Shown: positions 7,929-16,383 of the stretch, piece by piece | Layout of the letters: the number at the start of each line of letters is the position of its first letter | Position numbering within the stretch: position 1 is the stretch's first letter | Assembly (NCBI GenBank): GCA_964420035.1 | Contig: CAYQQR010000039.1 | Span: 1-40,459, forward strand | DNA from: CAYQQR01 sp964420035 | GTDB taxonomy: Bacteria; Bacteroidota; Bacteroidia; Bacteroidales; SM23-62 | Length of the DNA: 40,459 bases | Reading direction: 5' to 3' | The notes under the pieces: generated by a model | Databases searched by the model: none | Told to the model about the DNA's origin: nothing | What the model saw: only the letters and a program-made list of their open reading frames with translations | Translations under genes and position numbers: made by a program

Positions 7929-9476
7929 TCAGGTTTTGATTTTATCCACCAGGTTGAAGGTCCCATCCTGAAAGATAGTCTTATCCATTAGCGGTATAGG
8001 TTCCTTTATAATAGGTTTAAACTCCATCATGTCGAGGATATCCCTCTGAAGGTCTGCACCCGGAACTATTTCGAGCAGTTGAATCCCGTCCTTAGTTAAC
8101 TGAAAAACGGCCCTTTCGGTAACATAATAGACTTCCTTACCCAATTCAGCGGCATAGGGTCCATTGAAAGTTACCTGTTGTACAGTTTCGACAAACTTTT
8201 TGTATTTGCCGGGATTACGGACTGTCAAACCTTTTTCGCTTAGTTCAACTTCGCCTTTGGCTGCAAAAGCACCACAGAAAACTACCTTTTTGGCATTCTG
8301 GGAAATATCAATGAAGCCCCCGCACCCGGTCAATACTTTTCCAAAACGGCTGGAATTCACATTCCCCTTTCGATCAACCTGGGCAAAACCCAGGTAACAC
8401 AAATCGAGGCCACCCCCATGAAAAAAGTCGAACTGGTATCCATCATCAATAATAGCAGCAGGGTTGTACATGGCCCCGAAATTTAGACCGGTTGTCAGGA
8501 TCCCATCGATCTGCCCCTGCTCTATCATGAAGGTAACCTGATCTTTCATGCCTTCCTCATTGATAACTATGGGCACTCCGTCTGGCATTCCATATCCCAG
8601 GTTAATGAATACATTGGGTTTTACTTCCATGGCAGCCCGGCGGGCAATGACTTTCTTTATGCCCGTCAATTCAAGTTCCTGACGTTCAAAATCTGCACTC
8701 CTGTCAATGAGCGCTTCGCTGTAATGAGTAATAAAGGTCATAGATTGCTCCGGGTCCTCTATGATATAATCAACCAGTACAGCAGGAATCTTTACCCTCT
8801 CGGGCTTTGCCCGGGTTTCCGGACGGATTTTCTTGACCTGGGCTATAACGATCCCTCTGTTGACCTTTGCCGCCTGGACAAGGGTCAGCATGGAAAAGGT
8901 CCCTACCTCCTCTTCCATGGTAATATTACCCTCCACATCAGCATAGGAACCCCTTATGATGGCAACATCGATAGGATAAGACTTGAAAAATAATTGATCT
9001 TCACCGTCTATTTTTACACGTTCTACCAAATCCTCTTTGGTTCTGGAATTGATCTTGCCGCCTTCAATAGTGGGGTCCACAAATGTGTTTAATCCTACCT
9101 TGGTCAACAAACCCTTTTCCCCACCGGCTATCGCACGCATCAGGTGAGTCAGAACGCCTTGCGGGAAATTATATCCTTCGATTTGCTCTTCGAGTACCAT
9201 GGTGCATAACCTGGGTGCATTGCCCCAGAACCCTCCAATATCTCTTTTTACCAGACCGGGAAGGGCTACATGGTTCAAACCCCGGGAATCATTGTCTCCA
9301 ACACCGCATGGATTGACGAAGGTCAGGTTTCTGGGTCTGCCTGTCTTATTATAATGCAATCCCAACGCTTCCAATATTTTATCCGGAACGGCATGACCGG
9401 CACCGGCACCGCCAACCACAACCGTAGCATTGTCCTTGATTGCTGAAATTGCTTCGGATATGTTTGTATTCTTCAT
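7929..9476 (-). CDS. Acyl-CoA:acetate/propionate CoA-transferase (family I)
   Basis: Moves CoA between carboxylic acids, resembling propionate CoA-transferase (Pct) with both alpha and beta halves in one chain of about 515 residues. The N-terminal half carries VVGGAGAGHAVPDK. The second half carries the candidate catalytic Glu about 319 in MIEQGQIDG, then FHGGGLDLCYLGFAQ and GCGGFIDISQNAKKVVF, all typical of the family. I start at MKNTNISEAI. The frame opens 11 codons further upstream, but that extension would place a perfect ACACGTGT operator inside the coding region. The gene is first in the catabolic operon, just downstream of lacI, with the operator 12 bases before the start. Substrate candidates (inference) are lactate, 3-hydroxypropionate or another short acid derived from deoxysugars or acyl substituents. 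Confidence 0.88.
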   Translation of the reverse strand: MKNTNISEAISAIKDNATVVVGGAGAGHAVPDKILEALGLHYNKTGRPRNLTFVNPCGVGDNDSRGLNHVALPGLVKRDIGGFWGNAPRLCTMVLEEQIEGYNFPQGVLTHLMRAIAGGEKGLLTKVGLNTFVDPTIEGGKINSRTKEDLVERVKIDGEDQLFFKSYPIDVAIIRGSYADVEGNITMEEEVGTFSMLTLVQAAKVNRGIVIAQVKKIRPETRAKPERVKIPAVLVDYIIEDPEQSMTFITHYSEALIDRSADFERQELELTGIKKVIARRAAMEVKPNVFINLGYGMPDGVPIVINEEGMKDQVTFMIEQGQIDGILTTGLNFGAMYNPAAIIDDGYQFDFFHGGGLDLCYLGFAQVDRKGNVNSSRFGKVLTGCGGFIDISQNAKKVVFCGAFAAKGEVELSEKGLTVRNPGKYKKFVETVQQVTFNGPYAAELGKEVYYVTERAVFQLTKDGIQLLEIVPGADLQRDILDMMEFKPIIKEPIPLMDKTIFQDGTFNLVDKIKT

Positions 9477-9487
9477 TGGAACAGCAT

Positions 9488-9499
9488 TTACACGTGTAA
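9488..9499. promoter_or_regulatory. Operator palindrome before the CoA-transferase operon
   Basis: Perfect 12-base palindrome TTACACGTGTAA, lying between lacI and the CoA-transferase and 12 bases upstream of the chosen start codon. It matches the shared 14-base consensus TTTACACGTGTAAA seen at six other places in the window. The form, an even palindrome with a central CG, is what LacI/GalR proteins usually bind. Placement so close to the start suggests repression by blocking transcription. Confidence 0.7.
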
Positions 9500-9514
9500 T
9501 TAAAATCAAAAAAA

Positions 9515-10516
9515 TTATATGGAATCCCTTATCATCAGCCTAGTTTTGAAGACTTTTTCCATAGGCAGGTCTTCTCCGTCATTAATACTGGATACCAGCA
9601 TTTTGATCGCATCATAGCACATATTTTTTAATGGAATGTGCACCGTGGTCAACTGCGGTATAAGCAGTTTGGATCTTTCCAGGTCTCCAAATCCAACAAT
9701 AGCAAAATCCTCCGGGATTTGTAGCTTCAATTTAGCCGCAGCACGGTAGATTCCAATCGCAACCGAATCATTAACGGTAAAAACAGCGCCCGGGCTCCCA
9801 TTTGCGATGAAATAATCAATAAAATTCCTGTAACCGCTTTCCTCGGTTAGTTCACCCACAATAACCCGATCTTTCCTGTATTCTATACCTGCTTCCTTCA
9901 GAGCAGATCTGTATCCTTCATGCCTGTTTTTACAAATATTAATATTCTTTGGTCCGGTAAAATGCACGATTTTTTTATGTCCTTTCGAGATGATGAAATT
10001 GACAGCCTCTCTGGCAGCTTCCAGATCATTTGAAAAAACCCCCGGATGTTTCATGCCTATGGGGAAACGATCGTAAAAGATCAATTTAACCCCTGATGCA
10101 ATGATCTTATCATAGATCTGAATATTTGCCACTTTTCCGGAGGTTCCGATAATGATACCATCCACACCCATGGACAGCAGGGTACGGATGTTCCTTTCCT
10201 CGTTTTCTCCTTTCTCAAAACTTATCGTGGGTACAATATTATACCCAAATTTACTGGAAGCCTCATAGAAAAATTCAACTGAATGTGCAAAGAAGGAATG
10301 AGCGATCTTCGGTAAAACGAGCCCTATGGTCCAGGTTTTCCGGGAAGACAAGCTCCTTCCAATCAAATTGGGAATATATCCCAGTTCATCCGCCTTTTGC
10401 TTAACCTGGTTTCGGGTATGAAGAGCGATTGTGGAATCATCGTTCAATGCCTTGGTCACAGTAACCCTGGAAATATTCAACGCCTGGGCAATATCCGATT
10501 GGGTAATCTTTGTCAT
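9515..10516 (-). CDS. LacI/GalR-family transcriptional regulator
   Basis: Sugar-responsive DNA-binding regulator, 333 residues. The N-terminal helix-turn-helix (about 1-50) reads TQSDIAQALNISRVTVTKAL, with the hinge GYIPNLIGRSLSSRKT. This is followed by a periplasmic-binding-protein-like effector domain (IGLVLPKIAHSFFAHSVEFF, then VDGIIIG, GHKKIVHFTG and FAIVGFGDLE). It sits between the SusC/D operon and the catabolic operon on the same strand. A variant of the shared palindrome lies 8 bases upstream of its start, suggesting autoregulation. Six further copies in front of other PUL genes make it the likely local regulator; no hybrid two-component or sigma/anti-sigma regulator was seen. The inducer is probably a breakdown sugar; its identity is not visible. 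Confidence 0.95.
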   Translation of the reverse strand: MTKITQSDIAQALNISRVTVTKALNDDSTIALHTRNQVKQKADELGYIPNLIGRSLSSRKTWTIGLVLPKIAHSFFAHSVEFFYEASSKFGYNIVPTISFEKGENEERNIRTLLSMGVDGIIIGTSGKVANIQIYDKIIASGVKLIFYDRFPIGMKHPGVFSNDLEAAREAVNFIISKGHKKIVHFTGPKNINICKNRHEGYRSALKEAGIEYRKDRVIVGELTEESGYRNFIDYFIANGSPGAVFTVNDSVAIGIYRAAAKLKLQIPEDFAIVGFGDLERSKLLIPQLTTVHIPLKNMCYDAIKMLVSSINDGEDLPMEKVFKTRLMIRDSI

Positions 10517-10523
10517 ACAAAAT

Positions 10524-10537
10524 TTTACACGGGCAAA
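10524..10537. promoter_or_regulatory. Operator variant before lacI
   Basis: TTTACACGGGCAAA matches the consensus TTTACACGTGTAAA at 12 of 14 positions. One half-site is intact and the other degenerate. It ends 8 bases before the lacI start codon, so autoregulation with weaker binding than at the perfect sites is plausible (inference). Confidence 0.55.
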
Positions 10538-10574
10538 TATAGCATTTCTAGTAGTTTTGCGATACTGGCAAAAA

Positions 10575-11588
10575 TTAATTTAAGTTTATTATAGGATCAA
10601 ACACCTCATATTTAACTGTATTATCTCTGTAAACTAGGGTGTCAAATACAAGGTGATCGGTTGTACCAACGCTGTATTTGTAATTCATGTAAATCACATT
10701 TCGATCCTTGCCGCCCCAGGAATCACCCCCTTCGACAAACTGACCACTTCCGGCTTCAGGTACGTCCAGGGAAGATTCTGGGATTTTCTCAACAATGATT
10801 TGACCTGAAGCAAGATCAAACTCAAGCTTAACACCATTTCCACTACCAACTTTTACGCCGGCAAAATTTGAATGTAGTTCATATCTTCCGGTAGTGGTCA
10901 ACTTAACAACCTGGTCGTCCTCTACGTATTGCTCATGGTATATGAATGTATCAACTCGGTTACCTGAACCATCGAGAGTGAAATCCACTCCCCGCCTCAG
11001 GTAGTTACCGTGGTATTCATTAATGTATTTCACCATAAATAGTGTAAAATCCTTGGGTGGGGCATTCGGGTCCCAATGCGCCGAAATTCGTTTGTCAGCA
11101 CTGTCAACAAGCGGAACTCCTTTAAGAATGGAATCAGCGTCAGTGCTGGTTATCTGCAGGGGGACTACATAATGGTTTCCGACAGCCAGAGAATCAAAAA
11201 GGAAATCTTCGGTCAATTGCACACGAATTAAACCACTGAAAGAACCAGCCGGTATAGTTACCATATTGGTAGGATCTAGGTTGTAATATGAGTCGGGTAG
11301 TGCCTGTACATTATTACCCAGGCTGTCGCAAAGTGTTTCATCAACAGTAAATCCTACAGTCCAGTTTTCTTCGTTAACATACATTCCACCTATGGATACC
11401 CCAATGTCGAACATCAGCTCTTGATCCATCGAATTGTCAAACCGATCCTCACCTAATATCAAGGTTCTAATCGGATATTGAACAGGAAAATATACAGCTT
11501 TGTATTCAAAGTCAGGGAATTTCTTTTCCTGGTTTTCACAAGCACCAAGAATTGTAGCAATTATTAATAAAAACTGAATTCTTCTCAT
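10575..11588 (-). CDS. PUL surface lipoprotein, DUF1735/DUF5627-like (SusE position)
   Basis: Probable outer-membrane glycan-binding lipoprotein of the SusE/F-position type. The signal peptide ends in lipobox ILGAC (lipid Cys about 17). The chain of 337 residues looks all-beta. The N-terminal part (about 25-165) has the DUF1735 (BT_3987-like) character, including VTIPAGSFSGLIRVQLTEDFL and HYVVPLQITS. The C-terminal part (about 185-337) resembles DUF5627. It follows SusD by 32 bases and closes the uptake operon before lacI, which is the usual place for an accessory binding protein. Family names are assigned from recognised motifs, so moderate certainty. No catalytic motif was seen. Confidence 0.78.
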   Translation of the reverse strand: MRRIQFLLIIATILGACENQEKKFPDFEYKAVYFPVQYPIRTLILGEDRFDNSMDQELMFDIGVSIGGMYVNEENWTVGFTVDETLCDSLGNNVQALPDSYYNLDPTNMVTIPAGSFSGLIRVQLTEDFLFDSLAVGNHYVVPLQITSTDADSILKGVPLVDSADKRISAHWDPNAPPKDFTLFMVKYINEYHGNYLRRGVDFTLDGSGNRVDTFIYHEQYVEDDQVVKLTTTGRYELHSNFAGVKVGSGNGVKLEFDLASGQIIVEKIPESSLDVPEAGSGQFVEGGDSWGGKDRNVIYMNYKYSVGTTDHLVFDTLVYRDNTVKYEVFDPIINLN

Positions 11589-11620
11589 GTGTTAAAAATT
11601 AGTATATGGTTCATTTACTT

Positions 11621-13315
11621 TTACCAACCGACATTTTGGACAATATCATATTTCAATGTTTCTTCATATGGAACCGGGCCATAGATCATAAAATCCTGGT
11701 AGCCCCTTTGTTCCAGGAACTCAGGTACATGGCTTGGGATTTGATTGAAATCAATACGCATGGCATGTACATCCTCCATCATTTGATCCACCAGGTTCCA
11801 GCGGCGAATATCCCAAAACCTGTGTCCTTCGAAAGATAGTTCTATCCTCCTTTCCTGACGGATCAGTTCGCGCATCTGATCCTTTCCTGTAATAGACTGC
11901 AAGTAAACATCCGGTTGTTCTATCCCGGCTCTTTCGCGAATCGCAGCCAGAACAGACCTGGAAGTAAAACCATATCCTTGCGGATCACCATCCGGTCCCC
12001 AAGCTTCATTGGCGGCTTCAGCAAAGTTCAGGAAGACTTCTGTAAACCTGACATAGGTATAAAAATGTTCGGCAACTGTTATGTTCCCAGGCTCCAGGTT
12101 AACTGCATTCAACATAAATTTCTTCAGATAGTATCCGGAGCGGGTGGATGTCTCAAGCTGGTTAATTCCATCATCTACACCAACATGCGTAAATACGGTG
12201 TCCTTTAGCACATTTCCGTTAAAAATAATATAATGGGCAAGTCTGGGATCCCTATCCGAATATGGATCGTCGGGAATATAATTACTCGAACTATGACTGA
12301 TTGGATAACCATTTTTCATTGGAAAAACTTCCACAAGGTCCTGTGTTGGATTGGTCCTGCCATTCCCATATTCCGAGGGAGGAAAGTTTTGTAATTCCAT
12401 GGAGTTACTGGTGTTAATGGAAGTTCTCCAAATCATTTCTTTAGACCTTTGATCCGTGTAAAACAAATGACCGGAAGAGGATAGAGCCGATATACCCCCG
12501 CAAGAATCCAGGAATGTGCCAGTCGTAATGGCCACTTCTTCCCACGGGATATAATCAAATGCCGGACTGGCCGCATGTAGCATAAAGCGAGTTTTAATTG
12601 CTCTGGCTGACCTTCCATCCATCCGGTTATCCAACCGGCTACCTCTAGCTGCATTATGGGCAGCACTGTTGGGCTCTTTTACACCAATGTTTTTATACTC
12701 CCATGGCAGATATTTAATGGCTGTATCAATGTCGGCGAGGATCTGATCCATGCATTCGGCATAAGTATTTCTGGCTAATTGGAATTCTTCATCAGTATCG
12801 ATGACTTTAGTAACTATCGGGAAGCCAAGCAGGTCTCCTAGTAAAGATCTGCCGGCATGATGCTGGAGCAATTCAAATTCAAAGTATGCGCGCAGCCCAT
12901 GGGCCTCGCCCTTTAGTCTTTCCATATGCCAGAGATTTTCTACTTCATCCCTCCATGCCCATTCCACTTCCTGATACTTGGAAAGGAAATAGTTTATATA
13001 ATAAATTGCTTCATAGGCATTCTCCCATTGTGAATTTGGGTAAAAAATGGAAGTCCATTCACCCGTTGCCATCCGTCGGAATTGTGAACTTTTATCATTG
13101 GTTACCGCATCATCAGATATAATATCTTCGTTGAAATTGTATTCAATGGGCAATCTAGCGTAGGCATTCAAAAGTATCCCTTCAAAAAGAATAGGATTAC
13201 TCAGCATCTGCTCATCTGTGAGACGATCATCCTCCCTGGGATCCAGGAATTTCTCACAGGAAAAGAAACCTGTCAGTAATATTGAATATAATAATATCTT
13301 ATTAAGGCCTTTCAT
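11621..13315 (-). CDS. SusD/RagB-family outer-membrane lipoprotein (pair 2)
   Basis: Surface glycan-binding lid of a SusC/D importer, 564 residues. The signal peptide ends in lipobox FFSC (lipid Cys about 20), followed by EKFLDPREDDRLTDEQ, the usual SusD opening. TPR-like helices include NAYARLPIEYNFNEDII. The C-terminal SusD signature RRIELSFEGHRFWDIRRWN is clear. It starts 12 bases after the end of the SusC gene at 13328, its partner. This pair is downstream of another complete pair in the same operon, so the two probably handle different fragments or subsites of the same glycan (inference). Confidence 0.96.
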   Translation of the reverse strand: MKGLNKILLYSILLTGFFSCEKFLDPREDDRLTDEQMLSNPILFEGILLNAYARLPIEYNFNEDIISDDAVTNDKSSQFRRMATGEWTSIFYPNSQWENAYEAIYYINYFLSKYQEVEWAWRDEVENLWHMERLKGEAHGLRAYFEFELLQHHAGRSLLGDLLGFPIVTKVIDTDEEFQLARNTYAECMDQILADIDTAIKYLPWEYKNIGVKEPNSAAHNAARGSRLDNRMDGRSARAIKTRFMLHAASPAFDYIPWEEVAITTGTFLDSCGGISALSSSGHLFYTDQRSKEMIWRTSINTSNSMELQNFPPSEYGNGRTNPTQDLVEVFPMKNGYPISHSSSNYIPDDPYSDRDPRLAHYIIFNGNVLKDTVFTHVGVDDGINQLETSTRSGYYLKKFMLNAVNLEPGNITVAEHFYTYVRFTEVFLNFAEAANEAWGPDGDPQGYGFTSRSVLAAIRERAGIEQPDVYLQSITGKDQMRELIRQERRIELSFEGHRFWDIRRWNLVDQMMEDVHAMRIDFNQIPSHVPEFLEQRGYQDFMIYGPVPYEETLKYDIVQNVGW

Positions 13316-13327
13316 AAAACATATATA

Positions 13328-16300
13328 TTAGAATGACGTATTAATACCTATTGTGGCTAGGCGAAATTGGGGTTCTGTTCCTATATTCAATTCTCGTTTT
13401 TCTTGGTTTTCTGAGATTGTAAAAAGATTACTGGCTCTGAAATAGACCTGGAAATTCCTTAAGAAAGTTCTTTGCGCCAACCTATAGGGTAAATTGAATG
13501 TCAATTGAACCGTATGCAGCGTAAACCAATCCTCTTCGTAAAGCCAGTAAGTCGAATTCCTGAAGTTATTGGCATTGTCGGTGGAAGAGAGCCTGGGGTA
13601 GGTTGCCAAGGATGATGTTTCCGGAGTCCACCTTCCGGTTATATATTCTGGATACTTCCTATCCCCATACACCCAGTAATACGGTCCATTGTATATTGAG
13701 CTCTGGCCCGTTTGGCCGGTCCCAAGAACAAATAGTTCAAGCATCTTGTATTCTAACCTTAAATGTAAACCATACTGCATCCTTGCATGCCCGTTACCTA
13801 TGACTTTTTCGTCATTTATATCTATTCTGCCATCATCATTTAAATCCTCATATCGAATATCCCCGGGCTGTACTTCTCCAAAACTGGGGACTGGAAGATC
13901 ACCGTTGAGTTCACCGTTCGTAAAATCAACTTCAGTATAAAATCCTTGTGCAACAAGTCCGAAAATGGCATCTGTGGGTTTTCCAGTGCGTTTCAAATAA
14001 TCATACTCATAATTGGGTTCATCAAGCTTTATTACTTTAGGTACAGTATAGGTAAGATTGGCTCCAAAGGAAAACTCTAATGCACTAAAAGATTTGTTAT
14101 AATTCAATCCAATCTCAATTCCCTGGTCATTAAAGCTATTATAATTAATGTAAGGCAAAACCCCTACATAATGAGGGTAAAGACCTGTTCGCTGTGTAAC
14201 AACACCAGAAAATCGGCTGCTAAAATAGGCGCCTTCAAGCTTAAGTGTATAATCAAACAAAGCAGCATTAAAACCAAGGGTTAATTGGCTTCTTTTAGCC
14301 CAATCAATTCCAGGATTACTAACGGATTCAATGATTGCTGTCCGGTTAGCAGAAACTTGGTCACGGTAATAGTAGATGGGACCTCTGGTGAAATTAGTCC
14401 GGAAATAGTATTCACTTTGAAAATCTCTATCAGTATTTACCTGGCCCCAGTTTGCTTTCAATTTTAGATACATGGGAGAGGGAAAGAAATTTTCCTCGCT
14501 TATCACCCAGGCCAACCCGGCTGCTGGTGAAAAAGAATACCGATTTTCCTTCGCAAAGGCCGGAGATCCCGCTAGAACCCCACCCAATTGAACTGCATAC
14601 TTATGCTTGTAGTTATAATTAGCCTGAATTCCAAAATGAAGATTTCTGGAATGTGCATAACTATCATTGCGGACAAAATGGTCTAAATATGTAACTCCTA
14701 CTGCATTGATCTCATGGTTCTCATTAAAGATCTTATCGTAATTAATAGTACTGTAAAAACCAATCTTCCTATAGAAATTCGGTCTTATTATGGATTCACT
14801 GCCTTCCTTAACATCAACTCCATGTTTTATTAAAATCAAACTGTCTTCGTTCATTTCGTTGACTAAAGCAGGTTCGTAGATGGCATATTGATTCAGCAAT
14901 TGCGTCTCATAATAATTGTAAAGATCGAAAGCGAGGTTGGCACTTGCTCTAAGCCCTTTTGTAAGACTATTAAGATCAAAATCAAGACCTGTATTTACCT
15001 GGAGATACCTACTTAATGAATTTCTATAACCGGTTCTAACCAAGTCTCCGTATATATTGGTCTGATACTCGCTGGTTCCTCCCAAAACATATTGACCATC
15101 AATGATAGAGGTAGAGGGGACTTGATCGAAATCTGTAATCGGTACCAACACAGGGCTGCGGTTTGGAAGAAAACTCGAGGCATTTTCCCAGAAATCTCCA
15201 TTTGGACCCTTGTGTATGTCAAACATGGCAAGTCCCATGAATTTCATTTTGATCCTTTGGGTAATATCATAGTTCACATTACCTCTGATGTTGAAAAGAT
15301 CATCCAACTCTTTTCTGCCTAAAGAGATCAGACTTTCCTGACGATTCCAGTGTATAAAAGTAAAGTAATTGGCTCTATCGTTACCCCCGGAAGCTTGGGC
15401 AGAGAAATTATAAAATGGTCTGTTGTTTCTCAGATAAGTAGAATTAAAATAGTCCTCGTCCGGGTATAGTATCGGATTCGTTCCGTTTCTTGTTTTTTCT
15501 ATGCTCTCTGAATCATATTTGGTCAATTTTCCATCGTTCACCAGAGCCTCGTTGTATAAAGTCATGTAGCTAGCGGCATCCAGATATTTCGGATAGCTGA
15601 TCGGATTCATGGTACCGGTCTCCAATCGAACATTCATTTGCCTCTTATAAGGATGACCCTGCTTTGTGGTTATGAGGACTACAGGCACATCAGCCTGTGG
15701 TCCGTAGAGCAATCTGGACGATATATCCTTTAACACTGTTATCTTACTAATTTCCTGAAGATTAATGATCTGTTCAGGTAAGCTTTGCTGATTTATATTG
15801 ATCCGGCTGGGTCTGGGAATGCCATCCACGATAAACAAAGCCTCTCCAAGTCCATATATATCGGCATTACCAAATAAGCCGGGTATTCTGCCATTTAAAC
15901 CGCTATAAAGGTCCTGCTTGCCATCATACTTTAAAATTTCCTCTGGGTCGAGTACGGTTACAGAACCAGTGATGTCACGTTTCTTCATATTAGTAAACGG
16001 AAGATTTACCCTATCCGATTCAGTAAGCTGGTAAGCAGGACTTTCCAATGATATCTCTTTGGGAATAGTGCCTTGTTCCGGTTTAATCCGAACGGTATTA
16101 TACCCATCTTTCTCAACTAAGAGAAAACTATTCGTGGATACGGAGACTTCAAAAGATCCATCCTTACCCGATTTAATCCAGACCGAACCGCCGTCTCCAT
16201 AGATCCAGGCATCAGAAACAGGATTTCCGTTGGCGTCAACAATCTGAGAAGTCAGTCTTATTTTTGTGTCCTGCGGTTGATTTTCCTGAGCTAAAATTAT

Positions 16301-16360
16301 ACCCGGATTCATCAGGTTCAGATACAAAATGATTATAAATAAGATTGCTTTATGATACAT
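13328..16360 (-). CDS. SusC/RagA-family TonB-linked outer-membrane transporter (pair 2, divergent N-terminus)
   Basis: TonB-dependent oligosaccharide importer, 1010 residues. It has a signal peptide (cleavage near IILAQ), a carboxypeptidase-regulatory-like beta domain at about 33-105, and a plug at about 125-235 with TGSVTVLDPEEI, FIVDGIPR and KITVLKDISSRLLYG. A 22-strand barrel follows, ending in a C-terminal Phe. A calcium-loop-like motif DLNDDGRIDINDEKVIGNG lies near residue 870. Unlike its neighbour, it lacks the usual VVVGYG-type segment between the N-terminal domain and the plug; the sequence there is SPAYQLTESDRVNLPFTNM. It begins 23 bases after the preceding SusD and is followed after 12 bases by its own SusD. 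Confidence 0.95.
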   Translation of the reverse strand: MYHKAILFIIILYLNLMNPGIILAQENQPQDTKIRLTSQIVDANGNPVSDAWIYGDGGSVWIKSGKDGSFEVSVSTNSFLLVEKDGYNTVRIKPEQGTIPKEISLESPAYQLTESDRVNLPFTNMKKRDITGSVTVLDPEEILKYDGKQDLYSGLNGRIPGLFGNADIYGLGEALFIVDGIPRPSRININQQSLPEQIINLQEISKITVLKDISSRLLYGPQADVPVVLITTKQGHPYKRQMNVRLETGTMNPISYPKYLDAASYMTLYNEALVNDGKLTKYDSESIEKTRNGTNPILYPDEDYFNSTYLRNNRPFYNFSAQASGGNDRANYFTFIHWNRQESLISLGRKELDDLFNIRGNVNYDITQRIKMKFMGLAMFDIHKGPNGDFWENASSFLPNRSPVLVPITDFDQVPSTSIIDGQYVLGGTSEYQTNIYGDLVRTGYRNSLSRYLQVNTGLDFDLNSLTKGLRASANLAFDLYNYYETQLLNQYAIYEPALVNEMNEDSLILIKHGVDVKEGSESIIRPNFYRKIGFYSTINYDKIFNENHEINAVGVTYLDHFVRNDSYAHSRNLHFGIQANYNYKHKYAVQLGGVLAGSPAFAKENRYSFSPAAGLAWVISEENFFPSPMYLKLKANWGQVNTDRDFQSEYYFRTNFTRGPIYYYRDQVSANRTAIIESVSNPGIDWAKRSQLTLGFNAALFDYTLKLEGAYFSSRFSGVVTQRTGLYPHYVGVLPYINYNSFNDQGIEIGLNYNKSFSALEFSFGANLTYTVPKVIKLDEPNYEYDYLKRTGKPTDAIFGLVAQGFYTEVDFTNGELNGDLPVPSFGEVQPGDIRYEDLNDDGRIDINDEKVIGNGHARMQYGLHLRLEYKMLELFVLGTGQTGQSSIYNGPYYWVYGDRKYPEYITGRWTPETSSLATYPRLSSTDNANNFRNSTYWLYEEDWFTLHTVQLTFNLPYRLAQRTFLRNFQVYFRASNLFTISENQEKRELNIGTEPQFRLATIGINTSF

Positions 16361-16383
16361 GATTTTAAGATTTTACCTTTCAA

